This document shows positions 1-9,720 of a stretch of DNA of 64,000 nt, one piece after another. A program made the position numbers and the translations under genes. Source of the stretch: Branchipolynoe longqiensis (lineage: Eukaryota > Annelida > Polychaeta > Phyllodocida > Polynoidae); the NCBI GenBank assembly GCA_030323885.1, contig CM059197.1:34675884-34739883 (forward strand). Direction: 5' to 3'. Position 1 is the first letter of the stretch. Each line of letters starts with the position of its first letter. The notes beneath the pieces are model-generated. The model ran no database searches. It was not told the DNA's origin and worked only from the letters and a program-made list of their open reading frames with translations.

Positions 1-109
1 TTATTAAATGTGATTTTATTCATCGATTTCTTTTCTCTCTTTGTAATAAATGTAATGTTATTCAGTGAATAATAATATCGTTTGCCAGTGCTGTTCAGAG
101 AATTACTGG

Positions 110-236
110 TCTTAGGGCTATAGAATAGAACCATGTTGGCCTTGTCGTGGGGGTGGTGACAATGGGTAATATTGCGTCTAGAGCAGGAGTCGAACCCACA
201 TTTCTTGCATTCCAGGATAGTGTGCTACCTAGGTTC
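110..236 (-). mobile_element. SINE family C, partial copy
   Basis: Read on the minus strand this resembles two other copies at 11640-11870 (+) and 13925-14150 (-). They share a tRNA-like block with a B-box-like GGTTCGAGTCCC segment (degenerate here) and a tail reading toward ...CCCATTTTCATCACCCCC. It abuts the LTR-like repeat that starts near 240. The copy is diverged and non-coding. Confidence 0.55.
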
Positions 237-239
237 CCT

Positions 240-805
240 AAAAATATAGGGATCTTCGGTTCGGATTTATATATTGGCAAAGAGCATTACTATTCTCGGG
301 CGATGGAGTGGGGACAGGATTATGTAACAGAGAAGCAATGTGTGCCCCACTCGCTGTGTGACGTAAGCGCCTATGTGGAAATGTGATAACACATAGCGAC
401 CGAGATTGCGATGAGATGTTCATACTTTAAGAGACAGTTAATAATTAGTTTAATGTTTCCTCCATGCACCAGAAAGAATGCAAGGGGAGGGGAAGGGCAT
501 TTTTAATATATGTTTGTTGTAACTGTCTGCAATTATCTGTTACCATGGGGCCGATGGGCAAGCACACCCAGCCATCCTGCATACATCATGGACATCACCT
601 GCAGCTGGGGGTTGAGTGAAAACTGCCCCCTATTAGGGCGTCGCCCACCTAGGTTGTAGGGGGTATATGATTGGCTGTCTGTGTGAGCCCAGTCACCGGC
701 ATTCCTTGTACCTGACACACAGACCCCACTCTAGGACTCTGGGGAAGCACTCTTGGGAGGCTCTCTACCAAGAGACAACTCCACTTTCTACACTCAAACT
801 AGCAG
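240..805 (+). mobile_element. LTR-like repeat copy 1, left part
   Basis: This stretch aligns by eye with 19033-19560. Shared blocks include the ATATTGGC(A)AGAGCATTA segment, GGAGTGGGGACA, the CACCTGCAGCTGGG segment and GCCCAGTCACC. The remaining part of the same repeat resumes at about 1859, so roughly 1.05 kb (LINE remnant, SINE, tRNA-like gene) lies inside it. I call it LTR-like because the second copy ends in a polyadenylation-like AATAAA/ATTAAAGCACAAC region followed by a primer-binding-site-like sequence. No internal retroelement genes are attached. Confidence 0.45.
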
Positions 806-819
806 CATCTATTCAAAAG

Positions 820-1307
820 AGAATGAGAGACGTGCAACAAAATTAGTTGCAGATATAAAGGACTTACCCTATGAACAACGGCTTAGAGAATTGAAACTTC
901 CTACCCTTTCCTAAGGAAGGAAAAGAAGTGACATAATTGAAGTATTTAAAATTATGAAAGGTTTTGATGAAATAGATATGAACCAATTTTTCACCTTGAA
1001 TAAAAGAGAAGGCAGTCGGGGTCATACTCTCAAACTAGTAAAACCCAGAGCCATTTCAAAGTTAAGGCAACACAGTTTCTCAAACAGTAGAGAAGGCAGT
1101 CGGGGTCATACTCTCAAACTAGTAAAACCCAGAGCCATTTCAAAGTTAAGGCAACACAGTTTCTCAAACAGTATCATAAATATATGGAACAGTCTCCCAC
1201 AAAATGTTATTGATTCCGAGTCAATAAATTCATTCAAGAACAGATTAGAAAAAGCATGGGCTGATGATCCAGGGAAATTTGACCCCTTATTCACCACATG
1301 CTACTAA
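820..1307 (+). pseudogene. Non-LTR retrotransposon RT, C-terminal fragment
   Basis: The translation starts around ERRATKLV...LPYEQRLRELKLPTLS, hits a stop at about 913, then continues as an open frame from 954 to 1307. The pattern RRATK-L, LPY--RL--L-LPTL, RGHTLKL, IWNSLP--V and SINSFKNRL is the characteristic C-terminal tail of CR1/Jockey-type LINE reverse transcriptases. Only about 160 codons remain; the endonuclease and RT catalytic domains are missing, as in 5'-truncated insertions. An 84-bp (28-codon) segment is duplicated in tandem and in frame (1011-1094 and 1095-1178 by the repeated GGCAGTCGGG). The end near 1310 is followed by a short A/T-rich tail and then by the hairpin at 1345. 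Confidence 0.85.
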
Positions 1308-1344
1308 TTATTCCTTGTGGTGCATGTTTACTTGCACTCAAGCA

Positions 1345-1438
1345 AAAATGAGAGACAAATAAGTGTTCACACTTATAGCGATATAGCGAATGGTGGACAG
1401 GAAGTGTGAACACTTATTTGTCTCTCATTTTTTGTTGT
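1345..1438. repeat. 31-bp inverted repeat (hairpin)
   Basis: AAATGAGAGACAAATAAGTG and following bases at 1345-1375 are the reverse complement of 1407-1438, with a ~31-nt spacer. The spacer contains TAGCGATATAGCGAATGG, and that block recurs in inverted form at about 1828-1858 beyond the tRNA-like gene. One arm also occurs at 57200-57235 next to another SINE A copy, so the arm belongs to the SINE's 3' region. The arrangement suggests a composite insertion bounded by inverted copies of this block. Confidence 0.7.
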
Positions 1439-1748
1439 TGGTACATTAGTTGTCCCAAGCAGGGGAAATCCCAGTCACAGATGACTGGTCTTCCCCACTC
1501 CACTGCTGGTCGATAGAAAGCCCGAGCCTACACTTTTACCGACCCAAGGGATTTTTAACCTCCTATACCACATAGACATGGTATGAGAGCAACCGGCCTT
1601 TGATGACACTGTAAGTTATACACAGCGGTGGAAATCCAAATTGGCAGAGCTGGGGGCATGGGGAATCGAACCGCCGACCCTCAGATTAGGAGTCTGACCT
1701 AGAAAAAAGTCAGACACTGTAACCACTCCGCCACAGAGAACGCCACAA
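1434..1748 (-). mobile_element. SINE family A (tRNA-derived)
   Basis: On the minus strand the element opens with a tRNA-like head: an A-box-like TGGCGGAGTGG, and a B-box GGTTCGATTCC near 1668. A conserved body follows, with blocks reading CACCGCTGTGTATAACTTAC, GGTTAAAAATCCCTTGGGTC and GGGATTTCCCCTGCTTGG. The 3' end is GTACCAACAACAAAAA. Further copies lie at 17358-17600, 31872-32192 and 57230-58275. Confidence 0.85.
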
Positions 1749-1753
1749 ACTCA

Positions 1754-1825
1754 AAGTTCCGCCGAGATTTGAACTCGGATCGCATGATTCAGAGTCCTGA
1801 GTGCTAACCGTTACACCACGGAACC
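1754..1825 (-). tRNA. tRNA-Gln (CTG), possibly a pseudogene
   Basis: The minus strand reads GGTTCCGTGGTGTAACGGTT at the 5' end, an anticodon loop CTCTGAA with anticodon CTG, and a T-arm CGAGTTCAAATCTCG. These are close to animal tRNA-Gln-CTG. The acceptor stem pairs over seven positions, with a G-U at the terminal pair. The anticodon stem has one mismatch (G opposite A). It lies directly beside a SINE A head and an inverted repeat, so it may be a mobilised or dead copy. The length of 72 nt is normal. Confidence 0.75.
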
Positions 1826-1858
1826 CTTTCCTGTCTACCATTCGCTATTTCGCTATTT

Positions 1859-2090
1859 CATGTGAAACAACCATTGGACTCAGGTTCAATGGGCTGTAGG
1901 CACTGATTCCTATATACACTAGCAAGAGTCATGAGGATCTGTGTGGGCAGTTGGTGAGGAGTGCGGGTGATAAGTCGCCAGTAGGTGAACAGGAGTTGAT
2001 GCCAATAAAGCACAACTTCTTCACTGTCAATCTTGCGTGACTTGTCTTCCTTTCTTCCTTAGGAGTTGTTGAGAGTAATTGCAGGTGGGA
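1859..2090 (+). mobile_element. LTR-like repeat copy 1, right part
   Basis: It resumes the similarity to the second copy at 19690-19890. Shared blocks are GGGCTGTAGRCACTG, GGACAGGAGTTG, AATAAAGCACAACTTC (ATTAAAGCACAACTTC in the other copy) and GACTTGTCTTCC. The AATAAA could serve as a polyadenylation signal. Together with 240-805 it makes an LTR-like unit of about 0.8 kb broken by a later composite insertion. Confidence 0.5.
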
Positions 2091-2340
2091 ACTGACAGAC
2101 AATTGTCAGAACACACCTGTGGAGACTAGTAATGTGCAGGGCTCAGACGGCTGAGTCCACATATTATTACACGGTGATTGCAGGTCAGGGTAAAATGTGG
2201 GTACCACTGTGGAGGTCATCAGAAAGCCTAGTCCCCTTACCCTGCACCCTCCCACCCTCCCACCCACCCCCATCCTCCCGCACCACGTGTGATGCAATAA
2301 AGAGGACATTTAGAATACCTAATGACAACAGGATTGTACC

Positions 2341-2425
2341 GCTTTTTTTTACTTTTTCTTTTGGGAAATGAATGTTATTCATGTCAATCTTTTGTCAGCG
2401 CCTTAGCACTGGTCTTCCGGCCGTA
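2341..2425 (-). mobile_element. Retroelement 3' tail with poly(A), copy 1
   Basis: On the minus strand a block reading GGCCGGAAGACCAGTGC, GGCGCTGACAAA and ATGAATAA is followed by an A-rich end (poly-T at 2341-2351 on +). The same block precedes a poly(A) at 24170-24262 and at 59066-59144. Three independent copies with the A-run at the same end indicate the 3' terminus of a poly(A)-type retroelement. No coding part is attached. Confidence 0.6.
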
Positions 2426-2429
2426 AGTG

Positions 2430-3057
2430 TTACAGGTATCTTGGTATTTACACCATTCTTTTTTTTGTCTTCCTTTTTTTTGGTGATGGGTGTATTTATG
2501 CTGCCCATAACGGTTAAGTCAAATGACTTGTTTTCGCCACTAGACAGTAATAGTCATGTGACTCCGCTTGTTTTTTATCAATTTACATTTTTGTTTTTTA
2601 ACAGTTTGTAGAGTGTCTTGAAATGAGAAGTAGATTCTGAAATTAAAGTCTATACAATGCAGTAAATAATGAGTATAAGGTACATTAAATCATTTTACAT
2701 TTACATAACAGATTTTAGTTGTTGGTTCAGGATTTCCAATTCAGGTAGATACTAGTACCTTTATTTAGTCTTAGTTCAATATGACCAGATATGCTATTAT
2801 TCATTGTGTTGTTTTCTAATCAGTAGGATTTGGATGTTAGTCGGGGTATGTTTGTGTTAGTAAGTCAAGATGTCTTGACTATTGGTTTGTTTGTATTGTA
2901 ACTTTGACCAGTGACACCATTATCTTTTCACTTATATCTTCTTACTGTGTCTTAGATCAATTTCTCTGTCATTTGACACTTATTGACTGGGGAATTCTTT
3001 TGTCACAACAATTTTAATGTAAATATTATGTAGTACTAGTAGTCCTGACATGAGCCT
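2430..3057. other. No gene; weak repeat similarity
   Basis: A segment at about 2484-2560 (TGCCCATAACG, CTTGTTTTC, GACAG spacing) resembles 24356-24445. The rest is A/T-rich with scattered short T-runs. I see no open frame or RNA gene. Confidence 0.5.
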
Positions 3058-3060
3058 CAC

Positions 3061-3275
3061 TAGTCAGGGGGCCAGGAGCTGAACCTGGAAAGTGGTTCTA
3101 AAGTTTTTTTCTCAGTGTTTTCATGTTATATAGGTATTGTACTCTGTGAAACTGTGTGATGGCATTCTCCCATCATTGAGCATTTTCATATAACATCTTT
3201 TATACAATTGCGGCTATCGGGACACAAAGCGCTAGTTTTAGGGGGGTGGGGAAAATAGAAATACCCTTATATCTT
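3061..3275 (+). repeat. Left terminal inverted repeat of the 4-kb element
   Basis: It begins TAGTCAGGGGG. The best-conserved core is 3082-3223 and ends in a TATACAATTGCGGCTATCGG block. Beyond 3223 the similarity weakens but keeps GGTGGGGAAA and a TAGAAA block. It is oriented opposite to 6870-7091. Confidence 0.85.
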
Positions 3276-3563
3276 CACAAGCATTCAAGCTAGGGTCTTG
3301 AATTTCTCATTATACTGAACCTGTATCCATTGTTATAATGTCTAATGGCTTGTTATAAGGTCTCATGAGCTCAACACTGACTAAGGAAATGCTAGAATAC
3401 ATAATATTTATTTAGTTCTTTATGATTTCATGTTCAAAGATTACATCAAATCTGGCTACATAAATGATCTGCATATGTTGTACCTATTCATAGGTTACTA
3501 AACCACCAAAATTGTACATATTCTGTATTTGGTTTTAAAATCTTTCTTATATCATAAACATCA

Positions 3564-6563
3564 TCAATCATCAGTGTTATTGTAATCATCACCATATTCC
3601 CCTTCATCGCTTGTTTCATCATCACTGTCAGATGATATAGTATTCATCCTGTTGTGACATACTGACGCTGCATCCTGTTGCTGACAGGCACAGAAGACTG
3701 AGCAAGTCATTCCTGCTTTGTGGCATCCACATTGAATACTTTCACATGGTGTGTCACTGGAGCAGCCACAACTGATGATCTTTTGGACGTACTCGGGGAC
3801 CAGTTGACTTCCTGCAGGAACTGTAGTTGGGCAGAGCATATCCCCATCTTTGCTCCATCCATACTCTAACGGGTCTAACTTCTGAGGCTCAAACCTCAAG
3901 GCATTCTCCCACAAGAATGTTTGTAGGTGTGCTCTTTTCAGATTTTCCTGGAAAGCAGCATCAGTTGGTGGCAGTGAACAGAGTTTTGGCATTGTGCTGC
4001 TCCCCTTGCCTATTCTGGTCTTCCATACCTTTGCTCTAGCCTCACAGAGAGTATGGCAGCTTTTCTGACCATAAGTAGCAACAGCGAATTGAGTTGCCTG
4101 CTTCAGTACTTCAGGCCAGGGGGCCTCAATTTCTCCAAGCAGACTCAGTGAGTGTTGTTTTATAGTGTTCAACAAAAGCATCCTGCTACAGTATCACATC
4201 CAGATAAGGAGTGTCCTGCAAGCAGGTTTGGAATGAGGTCTGCATATTGGACAGTGGTTGTTATGATGTCTATGACACTTCTTCCATGTATAGGAGATTG
4301 CATTATAGTTGGGATGTCAAGATCCTGCTCGAGATAGTGGTGCAACAGGAGGTCCCACACATCTGTATCATCAGCCACCACAGCTAAACCGGATGCCCCC
4401 TCTGAAGCTGCCATAAATGCCTGGTGCACTATAATATTGTCAGCTTCCTCATGACTGGTGTACAGATCTCGTCTTTCTATGGCAATGCCCTTGCTAATCT
4501 TGATAGTTTCCTCCTGTCCTGTTATCAAAAGTGTATGATCCTGTGTATGGTTCTGAACAAAGTATTCATCACTTTGCAAGTCCTCGCATATCAGTTTGAT
4601 GAGCTGCTTCTTATTGCCTGTAACAGTCAACACTGCTTTCTGGGTGGGGATTGGTGTTGAGGGTGTCAACTGATAGACCCTGCCAGTACCCCTGGCTAAT
4701 CGTGTTGAATCTTTGGTGCTGAATTCATTGTATCTATCAAAGACTAGTTAAACTTCACCTTTGGAGAGCTTCTCTGCTATTTTGTGCTTGAGAAGGGCAC
4801 ACCCATCAATGACAGTGACTTCAATTTCTTCATGGGCTACTCTTGATGACACCTCAATTTTCATATCTCTTTTCAAGATGGATTTAGATGTGGATATCTG
4901 CATATCACCAGAGTCTGCAAAGAGAGCCATTGGCAGTGGAGCCAATTCATGGGACATCAGATGGTCAATGTCTATATCCCTATTACTGGCCTGCAGACAT
5001 ATGATACAACTGTAGATTAGGTTTGTATCAAAAACCTTCTGTCTGCCGATATTTACACACTTCTTTGTGTCTGCCATTGAAGTTATTCTTCGTTCAATCT
5101 TGTGATGAAAGCCTTAAGGCAAAGCCTTTGTAAATTCCCCGGATTGTTTGCTCCCGATTTCAATTGCTTTGTGAACATTAACTGTTGAAGATGAATGTAC
5201 CCTTCCAGTAACAATGTTCACAATTGATCCCTCTGGGTGCTGCTCATGGTCAAGTGGTTGTATGCACTGGGTCATCTTCACTCTTATGTCCTGTCAATCC
5301 TTTGCATCAGATTTTATCCTGGATTTCCTTTCTTCTTTGTGCACGCTTGCCTGCCTTGCTACACTCTCATCACCTCGCATTTCAGCTACATCGGCAGCTA
5401 TCTGACCACGGACATGTAGGCTCAATGCCCAAGATTTCAAAGCTTCGGGGTTAAGTGTGATGCCTATTATGCCATGCTTTCCCTTGCCATATCTCATGAA
5501 TGTGGTCTTGATAAACATGTCAGACCAGATTCCATTCCATATGCCATCAATGTGCCTCACAACATGGTCCCCTTTGGTGAAATGCTGTAGAACATGTTGT
5601 GGGAGAGCTTTCATTGCTATGATATAATATGTGGCATACCTAGCATAATGGATGTGCCCGGTGGCAAAGAAAAAAGGCAGCATCAATTCAATTGCTCTAA
5701 GGTGTAAGTAAAACTCTCCTTCTTTCTCAGCTCTCAGATAGAGCATCATTATGAAGACAGGTTTCAATAAGCAGTCAACCCACAATTTTGCAGTAGGGCT
5801 TTTGGTTGCAGCTCTCTCCAACTTGTTTGTGAGGTCCTCTGGAGAGTCCACATCATTGGCAAACTCTCTAAGTATCTCTTCTGCTACCATTGTAAGCGCC
5901 CTGACATTTTGGTGGGATTTCTTCCCAGAAAACATTTTATGAACCCCTGCGAATGCCACAGATAAGAAAGACTTTTGACAGTCCTGAACCAGCCATCAGG
6001 GTTCCACAGCAGCCAACAAAACTCATGAAGAGATGCATACCACCAAGCCTTGGATAAAACTCTGAAAATTGATCTGGATACACCCAAAGGACATCCATCA
6101 TGATTTTGTACAGTTGCAGATCTGCTGTCATAACTGTAAATTTCTGGCCTGCCTCCAGTGACAGTGTCTGGGCCTGTGTCATAGCTGTCATAATAGTGTC
6201 ATGGTGCACCGGTGGCATATCTATGAGTGGCATATATGTTAACCATGTTTTGGGCTTCACACACTGTCCATTTCCACGAATCCTTTCAGCGTTGTATCCA
6301 TTGTATTCTGGACATTCAGGTCGTTTGTGGATGCTTGAAGAAAGGACAGGTCAATTTCCTTGGCTCTTTTCTCTAATACAGCTAATTCTATCTCGGTATC
6401 TTGATCTGTAGTAAATTATGGTACAGTGAAAGCAGCAGGCATGTCAGGTTTTTTTGGACCATGGTATCTGATAACTTTGTGATCATACATATTTGCTTCC
6501 TGTTTTGAAAGCCTTCTAATTGTAGTTTCCAATTATCACTCAGAGACACACTTCAACTTGTAG
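3564..6563 (-). pseudogene. Degraded FEN/XPG-like (PIN-fold) and CxC-domain protein
   Basis: About 1000 codons can be followed on the minus strand from ~6563 to 3564, with several stops and at least three frameshifts (near 6262, 5950 and 4175). Stops include ones near 6430, 5294, 5115 and 4749. The N-terminal half has VLWVYP, FYPRLGGMH and a long helical region. The middle holds three acidic motifs spaced as in FEN1/XPG-type 5' nucleases: EEAD (4439-4450), ADDTDV (~4358-4375) and SGCDT (4190-4204). The C-terminal part has W-KDG---CP followed by CGC-x5-C-x4-CGC-x6-C-x3-CAC (3657-3770), a CxC/tesmin-like cysteine cluster likely to bind zinc and DNA, then an acidic tail rich in D and E. From memory, this domain order matches large uncharacterised proteins that are multicopy in corals, brachiopods and hemichordates. 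The nuclease assignment is inference. Because it is the sole gene between long TIRs, it may encode the mobilising enzyme or be cargo. All breaks are consistent with an old, dead copy. Confidence 0.75.
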
Positions 6564-6869
6564 CTGGACATTTACATGAACTTTAACAGTGGTCTGGTTG
6601 GCACCTACCTATTCTCTGGGCCTCATAACATCATGCTGACCAATGACATATCCTCAGAAACCACTAATTATTGGATAAATGACGAATGAAGTGTGGATCA
6701 ACAAGCCTTGTGGTTGAGTGCTAAGTCTATTTCTTGTCACTAGGTGGCTACCAGAACAGAACCTGTAACATAGGCCATAGGGTGGCAGCAGGATATTATA
6801 TATGGGAAGTCCACTGGCAGGAGTCAATTTCAGAGTTAACCCATTTCATAATATAAAAACAGGGGCCTA

Positions 6870-7091
6870 GATAATAAGGATCTTTCTATTTCCCCACCTC
6901 CAAAAATCAGTAATTTGGGTCCCGATAGCCGCAATTGTATAAAACTTGTTTTATGAAAATGCTCAATGATGGGAGAATGCCATCGCACAGTTTCATAGAG
7001 TACAATACCTATATAACATGAAAACACTGAGAAAAAAACTTTAGACCCACTTTCCAGGTCAGGCCAAAATATGCATTTGACCCCCTGACTA
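6870..7091 (-). repeat. Right terminal inverted repeat of the 4-kb element
   Basis: This is the inverted partner of 3061-3275. It carries about ten extra bases between the terminal CCCCCTGACTA (7081-7091) and the conserved core (6919-7060). Confidence 0.85.
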
Positions 7092-8160
7092 CACCACAAT
7101 GCGGTGGTGCCAGAGACTATGCTGCCTACTGTTGCAGTTCTACTGTGACAGGTGGTGACAGGCTAGCCAGTGGGCGGGTTCCTGGGTGGACTGGACTGCG
7201 TGTACTGCATCCGGCTAATGGCTCCCCCCCCCCACCATGAGACATTACCTGTGACCTGGCTGGCCAGGAGGTGGATCATTTGGCTCTGTGAAGCCGCGGT
7301 GGGCGGAGATACAGCAATAAACATTGAAGCATATGTTTCTTCTTGTCATCATTCCCTTCCGTGAGCGTTCAAGGATACAGACATGGGGGTACCGGCGTTA
7401 CTCAACCTTTCACACATACAAATGTGATCGAAACATCTTTTCATGGAAACCAAAGCCACAATATAAATTCTACAAACTTTTCATAGTGAATATGGTCTTT
7501 GTTGCCGACATAGTGTTAAACCACCACCAACCAATCAACACAAGCCACGTCGCTCTTAAACACCTCAACCAGGAGAAGCTTGGGTTCTTAAAAAGTCATT
7601 AATCATTGATTCCATCCCGGGGGTTGGTGTTCAACAGGTGGAGGCAGCTGCAAAAGGCAGCCGCTAGGGGGCGCGCCACTCGTATCAACCAGGAAGGAAA
7701 AAACACCTGTAGACAGAATTAACTGAGTATTAATGAGCCCTGGGAGCCGACCAATGTCTGGGGGCGGATTGAAGCCGGCGACTAGGGAGTCGGTGTCGAA
7801 CGAAATATCTGACTTGCTAAATAATTGACTTCTTCGTTAGTGTACGCACGGGTGATGGTCAAATAAATAAAAATAAATAAATAAAAAATATAAAATTAAT
7901 TAATTAATCAAACATTTATATAGCGCCCAATCCAGCAAGCCGTTCTCAGGCGGTTTACATAACAAACACATATACAGGAAAATTAATTTCAATACTCTTG
8001 AGTGTATGTATATAATTAATTATGTGAATGCAGTTACATTTGTAATATAAGTAATATTACCGAATAAATAAATAAATAAATAAATGCCATAGGGCTGGGG
8101 ATAATGTTAGTTATATAATTATCTATGATACAAACATGTTTTTTTGCCCATCCACAGAAA
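7092..8160. other. No gene; low-complexity A/T stretch near 7860-8090
   Basis: I see no supported coding region. Bases 7857-7910 and 8064-8083 are AAATA-type simple repeats. A short block reading TTTATATAGCGC...GGCGGTTTACATAAC (~7915-7972) resembles the 3' part of widespread SINE-type repeats. A CTCF-like motif lies at 7656-7677. Confidence 0.5.
7656..7677 (+). promoter_or_regulatory. CTCF-like motif
   Basis: CAGCCGCTAGGGGGCGCG matches the bilaterian CTCF core consensus (CCASYAGRKGGCRS) at essentially every position on the plus strand. The match is by eye; occupancy is unknown. Related cores occur in the ~100-bp units at 33.1-33.4 kb and 39-40.2 kb. Confidence 0.45.
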
Positions 8161-8164
8161 TCAT

Positions 8165-8520
8165 GAAATTTCAGAGGTGAGTTCAGTTATTTAGCAGAAG
8201 TCAGTTATTTAGCAGAAGTCAGTTATTTAGCAGAAGTCAGTTATTTTACAGTCAGTTATTTTGCGGTTATTCTTGCAGTCAGTTACTTTGAAGTCAGTTA
8301 TTTTACAGAAGTCAGTTATTTTACACAGTCAGTTTTTTTGTCTTTGCAGAAGTCAGTTATTTTGCAGTAAGTTTTAGTTGTTTTTCTTTGTAGAAGTAAG
8401 TTATTTTGCAGTCAGTTGTTTTGTTTTCTTTGCAGAAGTCAGGAACTTTGCAGAATCAGTTATTTTTCAAAAGTCAGTTGTTTTGCAAAAGGCAGTCATT
8501 TTGCAACGGACAGTTATTGG
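8165..8520. repeat. Degenerate ~18-bp minisatellite
   Basis: Units of the type GCAGAAGTCAGTTATTTT are repeated with many substitutions and length changes. No unit boundary suggests coding use. Confidence 0.85.
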
Positions 8521-8680
8521 CCAATGTCCGCACAGTGTGATAATAAGCAGTCACCAAATGGTCAGTGACCACGTGGTGCCACTCAGGAAGTGTCCTGAAT
8601 GGTGGACACGAGGAGATGACCATACACACCAAAACTGGAGGGAACAGACACCATGTGACCGCCTGAACTAGGATGGTTGG

Positions 8681-8755
8681 GTGGTTGTTGGAGTTTTACG
8701 TCCTGGCAACATCTACGGTCATATCAGGATGGGTACTGACTTGTGCAATAACAAG
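8681..8755 (-). mobile_element. SINE family B, 3' fragment
   Basis: It contains only the tail blocks of SINE B: GAGTTTTACGTCCTGGCAAC and GGTCATATCAGGATGGGTAC, read in reverse orientation. Full-length copies are at 27479-27822 and 60080-60412. Confidence 0.75.
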
Positions 8756-8782
8756 TAGGTAAGGACGTTCTGGGGCAGCGCA

Positions 8783-8930
8783 GACTGGGAACCTATTTAA
8801 CAATGGCCGCAATCATCGTTCCTTATTTAGTTCTGGAATGAATTCCCTGGGCAGCATCAACAGCGTCTGTCACTCGCCGACAGTGGCAATTCTGTAGGGC
8901 ATGCGCCTTCTGTTGGTTTAGTCTCAGTAA
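8783..8930 (+). repeat. 148-bp unit duplicated at 9241-9386
   Basis: Both copies run from GACTGGGAACCTATTTAACA through GCATGCGCCTTCTGTTGG to GTCTCAGTAA. They bracket a TATG-rich minisatellite, so the pair may be the direct-repeat ends of one insertion or a local duplication. Confidence 0.8.
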
Positions 8931-9007
8931 TACACTATTCATCAAGCGTTAGCTTCTTGGTACTTCCGGTTTATATATGACAGAATAGAAGCCAAGTGTG
9001 ATAACAA

Positions 9008-9235
9008 GGAGGTATATATGAAACATGCATATATGTGAGGCATGTGTATATATGAGACATGTGTATATATGAGGCATGTATATACAGAGCTTGTATAAAT
9101 ATGAGGCATGTATATAACATTTATATCATTATACTGCACACATCTGTATTTTATGTGCATATGTACATAGGTGTGTATGTGTATATATGTGTATATAATA
9201 ATTATGTTAATATCTATATGTGTATAACCCTTATG
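9008..9235. repeat. TATATGAGGCATG minisatellite
   Basis: Approximate 13-16-bp units of the type GAGGCATGTATATAT. The final ~145 bases (9089-9232) recur almost unchanged at 10976-11120, so part of this locus was copied. Confidence 0.85.
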
Positions 9236-9240
9236 AGGGG

Positions 9241-9386
9241 GACTGGGAACCTATTTAACAATGGCCGCAATCATCGCTCCTTAATTAGTTCTTAAATGAA
9301 TGTCCCTGGGCAGCATCGACAGCTTCTGCCGCCGACAGCTCCGCCTCTGTAGCGCATGCGCCTTCTGTTGGTTTTGTCTCAGTAAG
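9241..9386 (+). repeat. Second copy of the 148-bp unit
   Basis: Direct repeat of 8783-8930 with scattered substitutions. It is followed by unrelated sequence containing short A/T stretches. Confidence 0.8.
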
Positions 9387-9720
9387 ATTTTGCTTTTATG
9401 AGGCCAATATGGGGAGGCAGCAAGCAATTAACCTTATAATACCAGGTATATGAGAGCAGCACGGTGGCACATCAATTCCCCGAGGCCTGAACCACCCTCT
9501 AACTTCTCTTCCCCACAAGGAGTGCAGTAATAGGAGGAGCTTCAGAAGCCGTTAGCCTTGTGCACCTAATATATTATACATATATGTATGGGGTACCTGT
9601 ACATTATATATATATATTTGATGGTCGTGAATAAATTCACATAAATGTGAGGCATGTATATATGAGGCATGTATAAATGAGGCATGTGTAGGTATGATGA
9701 ATGCATATATATATATATAT

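Larger units (their letters stand above)
3061..7091 (-). mobile_element. Long-TIR DNA transposon carrying a FEN/XPG-like + CxC gene
   Basis: The two ends are inverted copies. Bases 3082-3223 and the complement of 6919-7060 match at roughly 135 of 142 positions without gaps, and the extreme ends both read TAGTCAGGGGG inward (3061-3071; 7081-7091). Weaker similarity continues inward to about 3275 and 6870. The trinucleotide CAC flanks both sides (3058-3060 and 7092-7094), compatible with a 3-bp target duplication, though three bases can match by chance. The only recognisable gene between the repeats is the degraded minus-strand gene at 3564-6563. Long TIRs around one gene are the hallmark of cut-and-paste DNA transposons. 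I do not recognise a known superfamily: there is no DDE-type motif I can see, no CACTA pair and no TTAA duplication. Confidence 0.75.

Noticed and set aside
3564..6563. Functional multi-exon host gene whose breaks are introns
   Set aside because: The breaks are single in-frame stops and short frameshifts with similarity continuing directly across them, and no splice sites flank them.
3061..7091. CACTA (EnSpm) assignment of the 4-kb element because the left flank reads CACTA
   Set aside because: The right end does not carry the inverted TAGTG, so the CAC is more likely flanking sequence.
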